64,000 nucleotides of DNA. Source: Parelaphostrongylus tenuis (taxonomy: Eukaryota > Nematoda > Chromadorea > Rhabditida > Metastrongylidae). Shown one piece after another: positions 1 through 12,370 of the stretch. The number at the start of each line of letters is the position of its first letter. Within the stretch, counting starts at the first letter, position 1. A program made the position numbers and the translations under genes. The notes beneath the pieces are model-generated. The model made no database searches, was not told the origin of the DNA, and saw nothing but the letters and a program-made list of their open reading frames with translations. Location: contig JAHQIW010005530.1 of NCBI GenBank assembly GCA_019055375.1, positions 186,001 to 250,000 on the forward strand. The letters are read 5' to 3'.

Positions 1-1477
1 AGTGAGTTCCATGTATTGTAAAAGAGCGTTAGGAATATGATCAGAATCAGAATTTACATTAATGAGAGATGAAGTTCACAAGTTACAAAATTACCGACAT
101 AAGTGCGCCAGCTCCAAAACTAGAGAACTAACGATACAACACTACCGCGTACATCTTACCGAATTCCTTTTTGTTCATTTGCTTTTAATGTCGAGTTAGG
201 ATGTTCAAAGCAACATAGTGGTAGAAACATGTGAGTCCCAGAAGATCAGGAAAACATTAAGGTAAAACAAGAAGAACTTCGTTGCGTATGCAAAGATTTC
301 TGAACTCTTCGAGCTTGACGCATCTGTAGAAAGATTCCCTTGAGTCGAATAATGTTGGTTCAAAGTTGAAGAGGACCAGTATTCTTGCGTGGTATAAAAA
401 CTGGAGATATATCAACGTAGATGGTAGGACGGACATTCTTTTTGTCATTCAACATTCACATGAATTTTCGAACGCGTTTGTCGCTTGTCTCTGAACACTA
501 CATGAATAAAAATCGACTGTTGTTTACTAATTTTCGCCTTTTATTCCCTTATTTCGTCAACGGCGAAAAGTATCACGGCACGGAACAAAATGGCTAGTCA
601 AATTTACCAAATGTGCTTTACAGCGCAGTTCAATTTTAGTATCAACTTAGAATGTGAGAGAATGAAAAAGTTTTCTCGAAATTTGTTTCAATTATCGTTG
701 AACATCTGTAGATGTAGAATAGGATATGATTTTATTTGAGTTATAACACGATGTAATAACTATCATATCAAATTCACTTGTCACAAAACTGTCCTTTGAA
801 GCGGAGGTCGGTCTTTCAAAGCACGGATAAATGATGACCATTATGTTGAAACTCCTAGATAGAATCGTAAATCTCTGGCATTCGACTCCTTCAAACATCG
901 TTAAAGGTGATGGAAGAATTCGTGCTCTTCTGAATGACTCCACGCCCGTTGTCCACTGACCGTATTCGCTTTTAGCGCGCGATACGCACTGCTCCATACG
1001 ACCGATCTCTTTTAGCCTCATCATCACTTCCCACCTACTATAACCCGTTAGCCACTTCTGACAGACACCCACACACAGATATGCCACCTTACACCTAATC
1101 CTCTCATGGAACGGTTAACGCCCCAGTATTATGTTTCACTAGTAGGTCCACTGAATCTGTTGAAAAGTGAGTTTTTTTCGCATCAAGTCACACCTCATAA
1201 CTACTGCATTAATATGAGCTCAAATAACCAACGTTTTTTCCCTTAGGTCGTTCAAACTCTTTCGCTTCTTTAACAGTTTTTTCCCGAACACGTTAAAATT
1301 CTTTTAAGTTATTTACGTTTCTGATGCGCAGTCACCTCACTCGTTCTTCACTTTTATCATCTTGATTAGGAATTATTCTCACAAGGTAATTTATGGAAAA
1401 TCTGGTCCTGAGGATGTGATATTTCGATATATTATGCTTGCTTTTCTATACCATCTGGTCCCTGTTTGTAATAAATC

Positions 1478-1605
1478 ACAGGACCGACTATCTATTAACC
1501 TCGGCATAGTTTGAATAAATGAGTATTTTTTCTCTTTAGCCGCTCCGAGGTGCTATTGATATTATTTATGGAATATTAGCGAAGCATACAACAACAATTA
1601 GTAAT
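1478..1605 (+). repeat. Partial MITE copy, related to 63,165-63,290
   Basis: The text from CTATCTATTAACCTCGGC through the CGAAGCATACAACAACAA end matches, in reverse, the right half of the palindromic MITE near 63.2 kb. Confidence 0.7.
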
Positions 1606-1857
1606 GCAGCTTGAACATATATTCGAGGTGGCTAACATTTCGGCGGGTCGCCTACTTCAGAACCTGGAAAGATCGTATTGATCCACAATCCACTAGGCCA
1701 AAAACTCCACAACCCTAGCAGAAAACGTTAGAAATGAAATCTCGATCGCATAGTAAAGACTTCACTTCAAAACACTCACCGTTTTGATGTTTTGGTCCAC
1801 CAATTATTCATTGAAGACCAGCCGCTCATGTCAGTGCATCAGTGGGCTGTGCCTAAC

Positions 1858-2150
1858 TCAGGCCGGAAAGATCAGCTTGAGATATGGTTTGAGGTCACGC
1901 GTAATTACAAGGCACTCCTCTTTTCGGTTCATTTTTGAGCCCTTGCTATGTGTCCAAAAGGCTTTTAAGGTTTTACGCACAGACGTTTTTGACTCCTGTG
2001 CGAGGATCGTGAATTTGACGCCGAACATTACTCCTGCATGTTTCTGGCCCCTATGGGTGCCTAGAGGGGTTTTTGGATCAGAGTTTCGTAACCCAACTAG
2101 GTGCTCTTCCACACGGAAGAACAGAGTGTTAGTGTTCAGAGACAAGCGAC
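1858..2150 (-). mobile_element. Penelope-like retroelement fragment, GIY-YIG domain end
   Basis: The reading frame gives VEEHLVGL, TPLGTHRGQKHAGV, FTILAQESKTSVRKTL, KMNRKEECLVITRDL and PYLKLIF, the conserved C-terminal half of Penelope GIY-YIG endonucleases. The upstream GIY-YIG core and the reverse transcriptase are absent. Decayed relic. Confidence 0.8.
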
Positions 2151-3344
2151 AAACGCGTTCGAAAATTCATGTGAATGTTGAATGACAAAAAGAATGTCCG
2201 TCCTACCATTTACGTTGATATATCTTCAGTTTTTATACCACGCAAGAATACTGGTCCTCTTCAACTTTGAACCAACATTATTCGACTCAAAGGAATCTTT
2301 CTACAGATGCGTCAAGCTCGAAGAGTTCAGAAATCTTTGCATACGCAACGAAGCTCTTCTTGTTTTTACATCATTCCCTCGTTTTACGAATGAAATTTCA
2401 TAATTTTAATAAGAATCATTGAAACAAAGACGATGATAAATGAATTAAAGAAGCGGAAAAAAGATAGGAGCTGAGATGAACCGCATGAAGATCCAGTCAT
2501 GAAAACCAAAGGTGTAATGATGAGCAGTTCGAGGGATGGTTCTTCGATTACAGAGACCACTTCGTACGTGTACCTTGGGTGTTCATCAAACATTTAACAT
2601 ATAAGAGTAGTCAGACAGAAGAACAGCAATCAGCACTTTTGAACTTCTCTAAAAAAACTATGGACTAAATAACGTGGCTAAATTTCTGCTGTCATTTGTT
2701 GATTCAGTAGTCTTTTCAGCGCTATTGTGCGGCACGCACATATGTTTACACTTCAATCACGTCAAAAAAACTGCGCACCATTCACACAGCTCTTGAACGA
2801 AAGTCTTTCGAAATATAATCGGTACTCACGATGTCTAGCCTGTGTGGGCAGCTCAGATCCTGAGAACCTATTGCGTCTCTGAGATTCGGAAGAATGCACA
2901 TCTATAGGGAAACGTAAAGATGCTACTCAAATCATAAGTGGAACAGAGAATCGATGGGTAAATAGAACAGGAAAGGGAATTTTAGAAGAATTTAAATATT
3001 CTCTTGGACAACCGTCTAGACAATAGTAGGATGTCTCTGCAGCTAATGTCAGCAATGTGCATTTGTTGATGGAAACGATTTCAGTACGTCGACCGTATAG
3101 TCCTGACATTGCCTCATCGAATAATTACCTTTTCGCGCCTTGAAGCAGCATTTGCGGGAAAAGAACCCCAAAGACTACATACCATAGCTTAAAAGTAACA
3201 TCAACGCCTTTTTCGCTTTCCTGCCTTATGCTTGCTGGAAAGGGAGGCTTCAATTATTTGCCCAACAAACGCTTGCATATTATTAATCATGGTGGTGATT
3301 GTATTGTTGATTAATTGACTTATTTGAATAATTAACAATTGAAA

Positions 3345-3465
3345 TTGTAGTATTTTCACTGCTTTTTTCGCAGTGTTATTATGTTATTTGTATAACTAGA
3401 GAATTGAGTGGCGAACAGTGTTTTTGTTCGCCACTCAATTCTCTAGTTATACAAATTAACAATTG
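3345..3465. repeat. Short foldback related to the tRNA-like foldback family
   Basis: CTAGAGAATTGAGTGGCGAA is followed a few bases later by its inverse, and the flanking CACTGCTTTTTTCGCAGTG is shared with the element at 39.9-40.1 kb. Confidence 0.75.
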
Positions 3466-4439
3466 AATCAACCAAAGTGTCGGAATGCGGAGGAAATGAA
3501 AAAAATTTTAAACGGTATTTTTCAGAAAGGCTTTGTTATTGCGCTAAAAGAGCAAAAATGAATTGTTTTTTCTCATTCAAAGATTTCTCACTGACCAAAG
3601 CTTTTCCTTTGAAGTTGTGATATTCATTGATAGGTTAGATTTTGAATATTTCAGTGATTGGTTATTTGGTTTTAAATATCGACCGCGTATGACGTTGTAA
3701 CAGCCAAAAGAATATTGGGCTTTCCAAAACTGGAAGAAAAATATCGAATGCGAAACCCAATTTTCTTTGGCACTCATGAAGCACTAAGAAGTTCGTTCAA
3801 AAAACCAAAAATGTTATTGAAATGCTTGAGAATGGATCTATCGTTCCGTTCTTAAAACTATAAGAGAGAGGCTTTGGTCAGCGCGAAATCTCCAAATAAG
3901 GAACAAAATTTTTTCTGTGCAATAACTAGGCTTTTTTGAAAATGAAATACATTACTCAAATTCTTTTTATATAAGCCATCCATTATTTTTTTGAACATTG
4001 GAAACGAACAGAAAATACGTTTTTCCCCATGATCGAAGTGAAGAGAGGATACTTGAAATTTTTTGCGAAATGCAGTCTTCTTTTGGGTGTTATATCGTAG
4101 TACCAGGTCCATTATGAAAACCAAACGAATCAGCGAAATCTTTAAGATTCTATCTATCGATCAATTAGTCAAACTTTGTGGGAAAAGCTTTAATCAGCGA
4201 GAAATCTTGAATGAAAAACAAAATTTTATTTCTGCTCTTTCACCCAATAAGAAGGCTTCTTGAAGATTGGATACACCATTCAAATTCTTTTGATTTATAC
4301 TATCGATCGACCATTTAAACATTCAAAAGGTTAAGAAATACGTTGTTTTTTTTACAGAGGGTGGAACTGGCGCTTGGCTAACGGAAAAGACCCAAGGAGA
4401 TCTGCTTGGGCAGATTTTTACGTCAACTGTGTAGAGGAC

Positions 4440-4870
4440 GAAATACTCAATCATAGTCGAAACAATGCGAAGTATCTAGAATTTTATGCCGAGGCCGCAT
4501 GCGAGGAAACGAATCCAGTGCTACAAATGCTGGTACCCGTAGAGTAAAATGTGATGACGGGTTGTGTAAATAAGTTATAAAAATAATTTACGCTCCGGCT
4601 AGTATCGAGATTGATATGAAAACTTTGCTCGCCTAACGTTTCAACGTCGTCGTCTTTTGAGGAGCCAAGATTTCTATTCAAAAGTCCACAGTCGTACGCT
4701 CTCGTTGTGGTCTTTGCCTTCGTTGTTGTTCGAGCCGAATCTCCTCATGTGGAAGAGCATCACTCAAACGAATCACTCGGCGATGCTCTGTCGACAGGGC
4801 AATTGTCAATGATAAAGATTGTCCGCTGATAATAAATGAACACGAGCAATTAACTGACATTAGCCGCTCT
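4440..4870 (-). repeat. Dispersed repeat shared with 60.3-60.6 kb
   Basis: The minus-strand frame HRRVIRLSDALPHEEIRLEQ resembles the plus-strand frame HRRVRFSFERCLPEKIKLDR at 60.4 kb, and both continue into arginine-rich sequence and a GAAACGT motif. This suggests fragments of one transposable element, possibly Penelope-related, but the family is not proved. Confidence 0.45.
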
Positions 4871-5109
4871 GAAGATTTTATTATTGTGATACTAGCTGAA
4901 TCATAAAGAACCTATATTGATTGTTACTGAGCAATCATTTTTTGTTAAACATCATAACACTGACAAAAGAGTAGTCAAAACATAAGAATCTTGAGTATTA
5001 TAGATACACAATGGCTGTCACACTGACTGGGATATATACTTACCCGACCGAACCTGTTAATGGTTGGTGGCCGATAGCTATGACAGTGAGATGTTGAGGA
5101 ATGAGTGGT

Positions 5110-5222
5110 GGGTAAGTGGTGACCTCGGTGGTGTAGAGGTAGGACGCGCGCTTCGTATGGGTGATACACGGGTTCAACCCCGTCTGAGATTGAATCTCTG
5201 CTCACCTCTCAATTCTCCTAGG
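5110..5222 (+). repeat. tRNA-like SINE/foldback fragment
   Basis: GACCTCGGTGGTGTAGAGGT (A-box-like) and CGGGTTCAACCCCG (B-box-like) precede TGCTCACCTCTCAATTCTCC, the terminal motif of the foldback family seen at 39.6-40.1 and 58.1-58.3 kb. It is not a functional tRNA: no coherent anticodon arm. Confidence 0.6.
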
Positions 5223-7384
5223 TCGTTTATTTATTTGCCATAATTCACATCTAGCTCTTTTTTATTGCGTTTGATGCCATTCGAGAGCTCGTGATATCGA
5301 GATTCCAGATGTGTAAGCAGTTTTATTTTTATAATTATATCAAAGTAACTCTAAATAGATCGGCAACTAAGTTTCGTTGCATTCTTTTGTTACTTTCATT
5401 TATTTACAATACATTTATTTTTTGATCTTTTCCACTGTGTTTTATCTTATTCAAAAACTTGTGACTTTGTGTTTTCAAATGCGTGAATCATTTTACTTTC
5501 TGTATTGCATGAGCTTTTCTTTTATTCATAACGAACACTTCAAAACCTAAGCTCTTGTACGTTTCACTTGGGTCATTTCACCATCTAAACGACACAAAAC
5601 TATCTAAAGCACTTAAACACAAGGTATTTGGTCTACGAACTACACAAAAATAGCTGAAAAAGTTTTGTGAAGGCGGCACAAACACGTCGAAATCACCTGC
5701 GGCAGCTTTATCAAAGTGGCATGAAACAGCGCTCGTCCACATATTACGCGTGTGACATTGCAAAAGATCGGAGATTTAGGGTGGGAACGTTGGATTCATC
5801 TCCCAAATAGCTCAGATACAACTGGGTACCATCTCACAAGTCTCTGTAACATTCCTTGACAGGAAACGCGCTGCCAAAGTCGATCATGGGATAAAGCATC
5901 CTTATTCATTCTAAAATGCAAAAAAAATTATGCAGCTACAAAAAGTAAAATGGGTTACATATTTATAATTTCGAAATTACGAGCTTTCGAATTTCTTCAA
6001 ACACGATGAAAAAGACCAAGAAATAAACTGATTTTAAATTATTAAAAAACATACTAGGGTTAGTTTCTAACCTAATATTATGTAGGCTGAACGACTGAAG
6101 AAGATAATATTGTTTTTCAGTTTGCTACGTTTTGGATAATGGCACAAATTTCTCGACAGCTTTCACCTCAGAGGAGTCGATAGAAAATGTGACAGTTTAT
6201 TTGATGCTACATAAACAACCAGGAGAATAGAAGATTCTGCATTTGTATCTCATCAAGCAAGCCTTTCGTTTCTGAAGCGTTGTTCAAGTCGTTGTTCCGT
6301 GTTGCTTATTTCATGCATTGGTTTGAAATCATGCATTACAAAACCATGGTCATTTAGCGCTTAGAACAACGTAGCTCAGATCACAGTATATTCTTATAGT
6401 TCGAAACTTAGAGAATGCTGTTTTTAGTGGCAGTGCCAGCGGCACCATAAACTTGCTTGTTTTCTATCACGCATTATCATCGATGTTTGTGGTCCTGCTT
6501 CAAACACGTTAACATCAGTAAGGCTCATTGCTTAGTACTGAAATCGTTCCCATCAACAAATGCACATTGCTGACGTTAGCTGCAGAGACGTCCTCCTATT
6601 GTCTAGACGGTTGTCCAAGAGAATATTTAAATTTTTCTAAAATTCCTTTCCTGTTCTATTTACCCATCGATTCTCTGTTCCACTTATGATTTGACTAGCA
6701 TCTTTGCGTTTCCCTATAGATGTGCATTCTTCCGAATCTCAGAGACGGAATAGGTTCTCAGGATCTGAGCTGCCCACACCGGCTAGACATTGTGAGTACC
6801 GATTATATTTCGAAAGGCTTTCGTTCAAGAGCTGTGTGAATGGTGCGCAGTTTTTTGACGTGATTGAAGTGTAAACGTATGTGCGTGCCGCACAATAGCG
6901 CTGAAAAGCCTACTGAATCAACAAATGACAGCAGAAATTTAGCCACGTTATTTGGTCCATAGTTTTTTTGAGAAGTTCAAAAGTGCTGTTGCTGTTCTTC
7001 TGTCTGACTACTCTTATATGTTAAATGTTTGATGAACACCCAAGGTACACGTACGAAGTGGTCTCTGTAATCGAAGAACCATCCCTCGAACTGCTCAACA
7101 TTACACCTTTGGTTTTCATGACTGGATCTTTATGCAGTTCATCTCAGCTCCTATCTTTTTTCCGCTTCTTTAATTCATTTATCATTGTCTTTGTTTCACT
7201 GATTCTTATTAAAATTATAAAAATTCATTCGTGAAACGAGGGATTGATGTAAAATTTCCATCAATTCGTATGCTCTTCTCGTACCAATCAAGCGAATTCG
7301 TCATCCAATGGAGTGCGTTTGTGAACACCTCAAGCGAGATTGTACTGCCTTTTCGAGCCTCTTTTCCATTAGGTATGGTAAGGG

Positions 7385-7700
7385 ATAAGGGGTGAGCGTA
7401 CGTGACGCAGTGATTGGAAGTGCTCTGTGTCGCACACTAGGTCAGTGGTTCGATCTCGCGCTCATGGCTCACCAAGCCATCCATACCTCCCGGCAGGTAA
7501 ACTAGCACTATGCTGGTCTCAGACGTGTCTGGGAGGATAATCAGCGTTGACTCGATATAGCGGTAGGCACTTGCGAGTCATTGTAAAAGTTAAATATGCC
7601 ACTCAGTCACCTAAAACGAAGTCGCAAATGAAGACGAATGCATGGCGCATCCCTCAGGGATTGATCGACGACGAGAGCTTTAGCTTCAGATTCTATGGTA
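7385..7700 (+). repeat. SINE-like repeat, copy 1
   Basis: It contains GTGGTTCGATCTCGCGCTCA, a B-box-like sequence, then CATGGCTCACCAAGCCATCC and a GCGAGTCATTGTAAA segment. It matches 45,350-45,640 over nearly its whole length and lies beside an RTE relic. Confidence 0.7.
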
Positions 7701-7759
7701 AGGGGTCTATGAAAGAGCTGGTTTTGTGTGCGATTCCGATAACAGTCTGATATGGTTTA

Positions 7760-8860
7760 TATGTAAGACGGATCAACTCCTTCGCCAACGAGCCCTTATA
7801 GGAACATCGACACCATATATCGACTTTTCATAGTCAACAAAACTCAGGATGAAAGGCATGAGGATAACACGGCAGATTATCATAACTCTCAATACGGTTT
7901 GGATGTGGTTCATGCGTAATGTTCTTTTCAAACTCCTGCTAGCTCAACTGGCTGTGCCTCCTCTAATGTTGTCAATAACGCAAAGTTAATCTTCAGACAG
8001 AGCTTGTAAAGTGCAATGAGCAAGTCAATTAGAGATCAGTTACAATGATCCCTTCGGCCAGTCTTTCTTTAACATGACTGTGTGCAACGTCTTTTGTTCT
8101 TTTCGAAGCTAGATTGTCATGTGTCGCGAAAAGTACAAGTAGATTATCGCCTCCAGCTTTTAGAAAGCAAGCAGTTATGTTATCGGGTCCTGAGTCTGTG
8201 CTTTTTTCGTGCTTTCCATCGAAATTCATACTTCACAGAAAAAAAAATTAGGGCGCCTTCCTCTAATGGCGAATTTGGAGTCGAAGACGGTGATGGCAGA
8301 GCGGAAAAGATTAGTGTAGAATTCTTTTCCGTTAATGATTGCATGTCACGGTAGGAATTTCTAGTATGTAAACACAACGTCATTCATCCTGAGAGCTCAA
8401 CAGCGTTTACGTACAAATTCTGAAGGCACCTTTTCAGAATAGATCTTTTTATGCTGCTTCTTTCCAACAATACTTTTGTCTCTATCAATGTAGACTCTTC
8501 TGCAAAGTTCTCATAGAGCAGGCAATCAATATTACTCAGTAAAATGTGTTAAATTGACATCAATCCCTAATTCCTTTCTCTTCTCGAGCAACTTCTTAGG
8601 GATGGTGAAGATACGGTCTTAACTTCTTATTCAAGGAACGAAAAGTCCTCGACATAACTCTCAAGTTCTTCTACAAGCACCTCGTAGTCATCAATTGTAT
8701 CTTCTTCAATACTAGTCGTATTTGGAGAGAAATTAGTTTAGAATTTTTCTATTTTAAACGACTTGACCTTTTTTTGTCGACGACATTTTTTCGATTCTAG
8801 CATACGGCTAAATGGATCATTCGTGCGAAGATTACGGCGACTGGACTCAGCACAGAATGA
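7760..8860 (-). mobile_element. Decayed RTE-type non-LTR retrotransposon, reverse-transcriptase N-region
   Basis: Broken minus-strand frames give GPDNITACFLKAGG (RTE GPD-IT-LKAGG block), EEAQPVELAG (from the DEAQP-EQAGF block) and FILSFVDYEKSIYG (FVDYEKAFD block). Upstream are SIEEDTIDDYEVLVEELESY and a CLLYENFAEES segment like the linker before the RT. Many stops and frameshifts; inactive. Confidence 0.7.
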
Positions 8861-9295
8861 TTAGACTGTGTACAGTAGGCACCATTACATAATGGTGAGT
8901 ATGTAATCGAATTCCACGAGTGTCGTGCCGTTGTTAACGGGCTCCCATGTCCATCAGCGCCTTTCTTTTATTTTTTTAGAAAACTCAGTTTGCATGGAAA
9001 AGATCTCCATTCTCATTGTTTTCCTAATTTAACTTTTTACTCCTGTACTCGCTGTCGCTGTCTTTCCCTAATCTGGCATTGCAGTCTCCAATATAAGATT
9101 TGTAGTACGACTCATCATGAGGCTAGCTTTGGTTGATAAGTAGAACTGGTGATAACGATCTCCAAAAGATGCGTTAGTTGGAGGGATAGCTATGTGTGGG
9201 GAAAGGATCTCGTACAAACTGACAATATGACTATCTTTCGTTTCGAGAGTTTCTTAAGAGCACGTTTGAGTCTCAATATGCGTGATAGCTATTTT

Positions 9296-9850
9296 CGAGC
9301 TATTCACGTGGCCTATTATGGGCACTTATTCAGTGCAACACACCTTTTTCGCCCTTGCAACCACGTAAGGTGCACGGCGCCTTTCGTGTGAGCGAATTTC
9401 TTTGGGGGGAGAACTCCTTCACATAAAGAAAATGACGACGAACGCTTTGACGAGGATGCAAGGCTGAAACACGTGTAATGCACTGTATGGTGCCCATAAC
9501 AGACCACATGCTTGGCTCAAAAACAGCTAGAAGGCATATTGAAATTTGAGCGTGGTCTTAAGAAACACTCGAGACGAAAGGTATAATATGTTTGATGATA
9601 GCAGCCAAGAGCAGTCAAGTGTACAATACTGTCCGTTCGGTGATTTTATCACTTATTCCGCGTGTAAAACGTTCGTCGTCGACTCCTCTATGTGAGAGGG
9701 TTCTCCCCCTATAAAGATTGGTTCGGACGAAAGCCACCGTGCAATGACGAGGCTGCAAGGCCGAAACACGTGTATTGCACTACAGAAGTTCTCATAACAG
9801 ACCACATGCATGGTTCAAAGTAACCATCTGATAATATGAGTAATGGACAA
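9296..9850. repeat. Dispersed repeat R1, two partial copies
   Basis: Shared phrases are GCCGAAACACGTGT, CATAACAGACCACATGC, ATATTGAAATTTGAGCGTGG and ACTCGAAACGAAAGG. They recur at 11.2-12.1, 42.3-43.2, 44.4-44.8 and 63.4-63.65 kb. No coding capacity is evident. Confidence 0.75.
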
Positions 9851-11239
9851 GTGGACGACAAAAGTTACGCCTCCAACATTGCGTTACGGAATCTTTTCTC
9901 AAGGCTGACAAACTACCCCCAGCTTATTCGACATGTTTCAGTCTTCCTGTGTTCTGTTTCTTGTACGTAAATCAGATCGGGATTTGGTAGTTTAAGATGT
10001 GCAGGAAGGTACCATTGGCTGTCACTATCTCCACTGCGTCATGCATCTACTTTCAGCTCAATCCATCAATAACGAACAACTTATTCGCGCCTCGAAAGGG
10101 TTTGTACTTTAGAGACCGCAGTTGAAATCACTACGCACAGAACAATCGTAAGCTGAGGGCAATTTTTGTTGTTAGTTGAGTTTTTCCTCAGTTTTGTAAG
10201 AATTTCAGGTTTCTCTTATTACCTTAACACTCCATTTTTCTAGCGCGTATTCAACTCTCAAGTGTGAAAAAAGCACTGATCTGTCAGAAACGATACTGCG
10301 CACTGCATGCAATGTCAGTTCATCGTTATCTTTCAACGGTTTTCTAACATTTGTGTACCTTAGGAGTTCGTACTTCCTCAGAGCATCAGGAAAGATTTCC
10401 TTCTATCGTACGTTGTAGGTAGCAGTTTTTATCATTACTTTGTAATACAAATAAATCCTATATGAAGTCGAATCACTGGCTCACTATTTGGAAGTCTAAA
10501 CGTAACATCCTTTACATTACTACAGCACATTTAAAACTAAGGGCTAGTGCTCTATCCGGCAAAAGGAGTCTCTAAATAATAGCGTAATCTGAAGAGCACG
10601 CGCAATTCCTAAGAAGTTCAAAATATACGGTACTGCAATAGGAAGCACCTAAGATGGACTAATTCCAAGTAATATGCGTCGTATGTCTTCTATGAACGAG
10701 AAATAATTGATGGAATTGTGTTTTGGAAAGTATATTTGACTGTGTTTTGTTAACATTTGTCACAGATCATGCACAACCAGGTTTTCTGAAATTTACCAGA
10801 ACCAAAGTCGTGTCATTATCAAGTCATCCTAATTACGACGTTAGCCATTTTAGCACGCAATCTATTTGGAAAACTTCTTTGTAAAACTTCTATGATATTA
10901 GATTTCGGTGTCGTATACAAACAGTTCTATCTTGTGGAACTATATTGTAACTGCGGCACATTCGATTAGCATTAATATTCGCAAATACAAGTTAGAATGT
11001 AAGCAAGCGATACATAAACACACATGACGACAAGTATCAGTATGGAGGATGATTCTCACGAGTCTTCGGCTCCTGAAAATAGAAAAAATTCCACTGTAGT
11101 TACAATAAAGTTATGCATTTATTAATGCATATCGATTGTAATATGGCGTTTCGTGATCTTACTTAGAGCACGTCGTCAATCGACACATATCATTTTCCAC
11201 GTAAAACTATCATCGAATTTTGTAACCGCAACACGGTTT

Positions 11240-12085
11240 CCCTTATCCAAAAAATAGGGGGGCTCGTTTGTTTTGACTGTTTCCTTGAAACCACGCTCAA
11301 ATTTCGTCATGCCTCATAATTATTTTTGAGCCATGCATGTGAACCCACTGATGTAAAGTGGGGTGCAAAAACGTTTGCGTCAGCCGGGATTTGAACCCAG
11401 ATCTTACTCTTTCCGGGAGCATTTGCTTAACTGTTGCATATGATGCATGTGATCTGTCATGGACACTTATACAGTGCGATACACGTTTTTCGGCCTCGTC
11501 AGCCTTCTCGGATACACACTGCCTTTCGTCTTAGCCAATTTCTCCTGTGGGAATGCGAACCCCTTATATAAAGGAGATGCAGTCGTACTATTTACACGTG
11601 CCACTAAGTGAAAATATCACTGAGGACGAAATTTTACACTCGATTGCTCTTGTGTAGTAACGTGAAATATATCATACCTAGGGTTTTCGAGTGTTTTCTC
11701 AAAACCACGTTCAGAGTTCACTATGTCTGATAAATGATGAATGATTGTCAGGCATATTGGTATTTGAGTGTGGTCTCACAAAAAAAAAACTCTCGAAACG
11801 AGAGATACGATATATTTGACGATAACAGCCTAAAGAAATCGAATGTAACAATGCCCTTTAGTGTTTTTTTTTTTCACTAAATAGCACGTGTGAATAGCAC
11901 GTCTGCGTCTCATCTATGTAAGGGGATGAGTTTCACCTCCCCAGCCCCCAGCAGGATTGGCTAAGACGAAAGGCACTATGCAACTGATGAGGCTGTCAAG
12001 GCCGAAACATGCTTGTATAGCACTGTATAAGTGCTTGTATAGACCACATGCATGAGTCAAAAATAATTATCAGGCATTTCGCTAC
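11240..12085. repeat. Dispersed repeat R1 with an embedded tRNA-like segment
   Basis: R1 motifs occur in both orientations around 11,355-11,440, where GTCAGCCGGGATTTGAACCC and TTCCGGGAGC are the inverted B- and A-box regions of the second tRNA-like family. It ends about 90 bp beyond the kinase stop codon. Confidence 0.7.
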
Positions 12086-12175
12086 TCTATTTTTCTTTCT
12101 CTACAGATGGATGCTGAACCTTCTTCACCTCTAAAGATGGCGTTGATTGAGCGCATCAGTACCAGATCACTCTCA

Positions 12176-12370
12176 TTATTGATTCTCTATCGCTCGGTCT
12201 TTCGATTTATCCTTTCTAGTCTTCATTCTACTATTGATGAACTTTGAGTCCGTGTGTGCACCGGTTCGCTCTTTTCTTCGTGTAGTAGCCTGTTTAGTTT
12301 TAGATGTTCTTTCATTAGTTCCAGAGTCGTCAGTTCCAGTCTTCTTATTGTCTTCTGATGGCTCCGTTTC
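12176..12370 (-). CDS. Kinase exon 11: charged C-terminal tail and stop
   Basis: Acceptor TTTATTTAG. It encodes 64 residues rich in K, T, S, E and D (for example SEDNKKTGTDD and KDKSKD), then TAA at 12178-12176. Such low-complexity basic tails are common in nematode TTBK-like kinases. No consensus polyadenylation signal is evident just downstream. Confidence 0.85.
   Translation of the reverse strand, partial: ETEPSEDNKKTGTDDSGTNERTSKTKQATTRRKERTGAHTDSKFINSRMKTRKDKSKDRAIENQ

Larger units (their letters stand above)
260..2367. repeat. Unit of about 2.1 kb bounded by inverted repeats of about 240 bp
   Basis: Bases 260-505 and 2,130-2,367 are near-identical in inverted orientation, so translations of the two arms differ at only a few residues. 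The Penelope GIY-YIG fragment lies just inside the right arm. The right edge abuts the next inverted-repeat unit at 2,365. No target duplication was identified. Confidence 0.8.
2365..7252. repeat. 4.9-kb unit with inverted arms of about 720 bp
   Basis: Bases 2,365-3,085 and 6,533-7,252 match in inverted orientation with very high identity. The two copies of the 69-codon frame starting MFDEHPRYTYEVVSV differ at a few residues only. The 3.45-kb interior contains AT-rich repeats, a short tRNA-like foldback and a tRNA-like copy but no transposase that I recognise. It could be a long-TIR DNA transposon or a segmental inverted duplication. Confidence 0.85.
1..12175. other. Non-genic repeat-rich region downstream of the kinase gene
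   Basis: No host exon was recognised. The stretch holds two nested or abutting inverted-repeat units, Penelope and RTE relics, a SINE-like copy, tRNA-like sequences and copies of a dispersed repeat, listed separately. I see nothing identifiable in 506-1,477, 3,470-4,430, 5,230-6,530 and 9,850-11,240 beyond AT-rich sequence. Confidence 0.6.
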
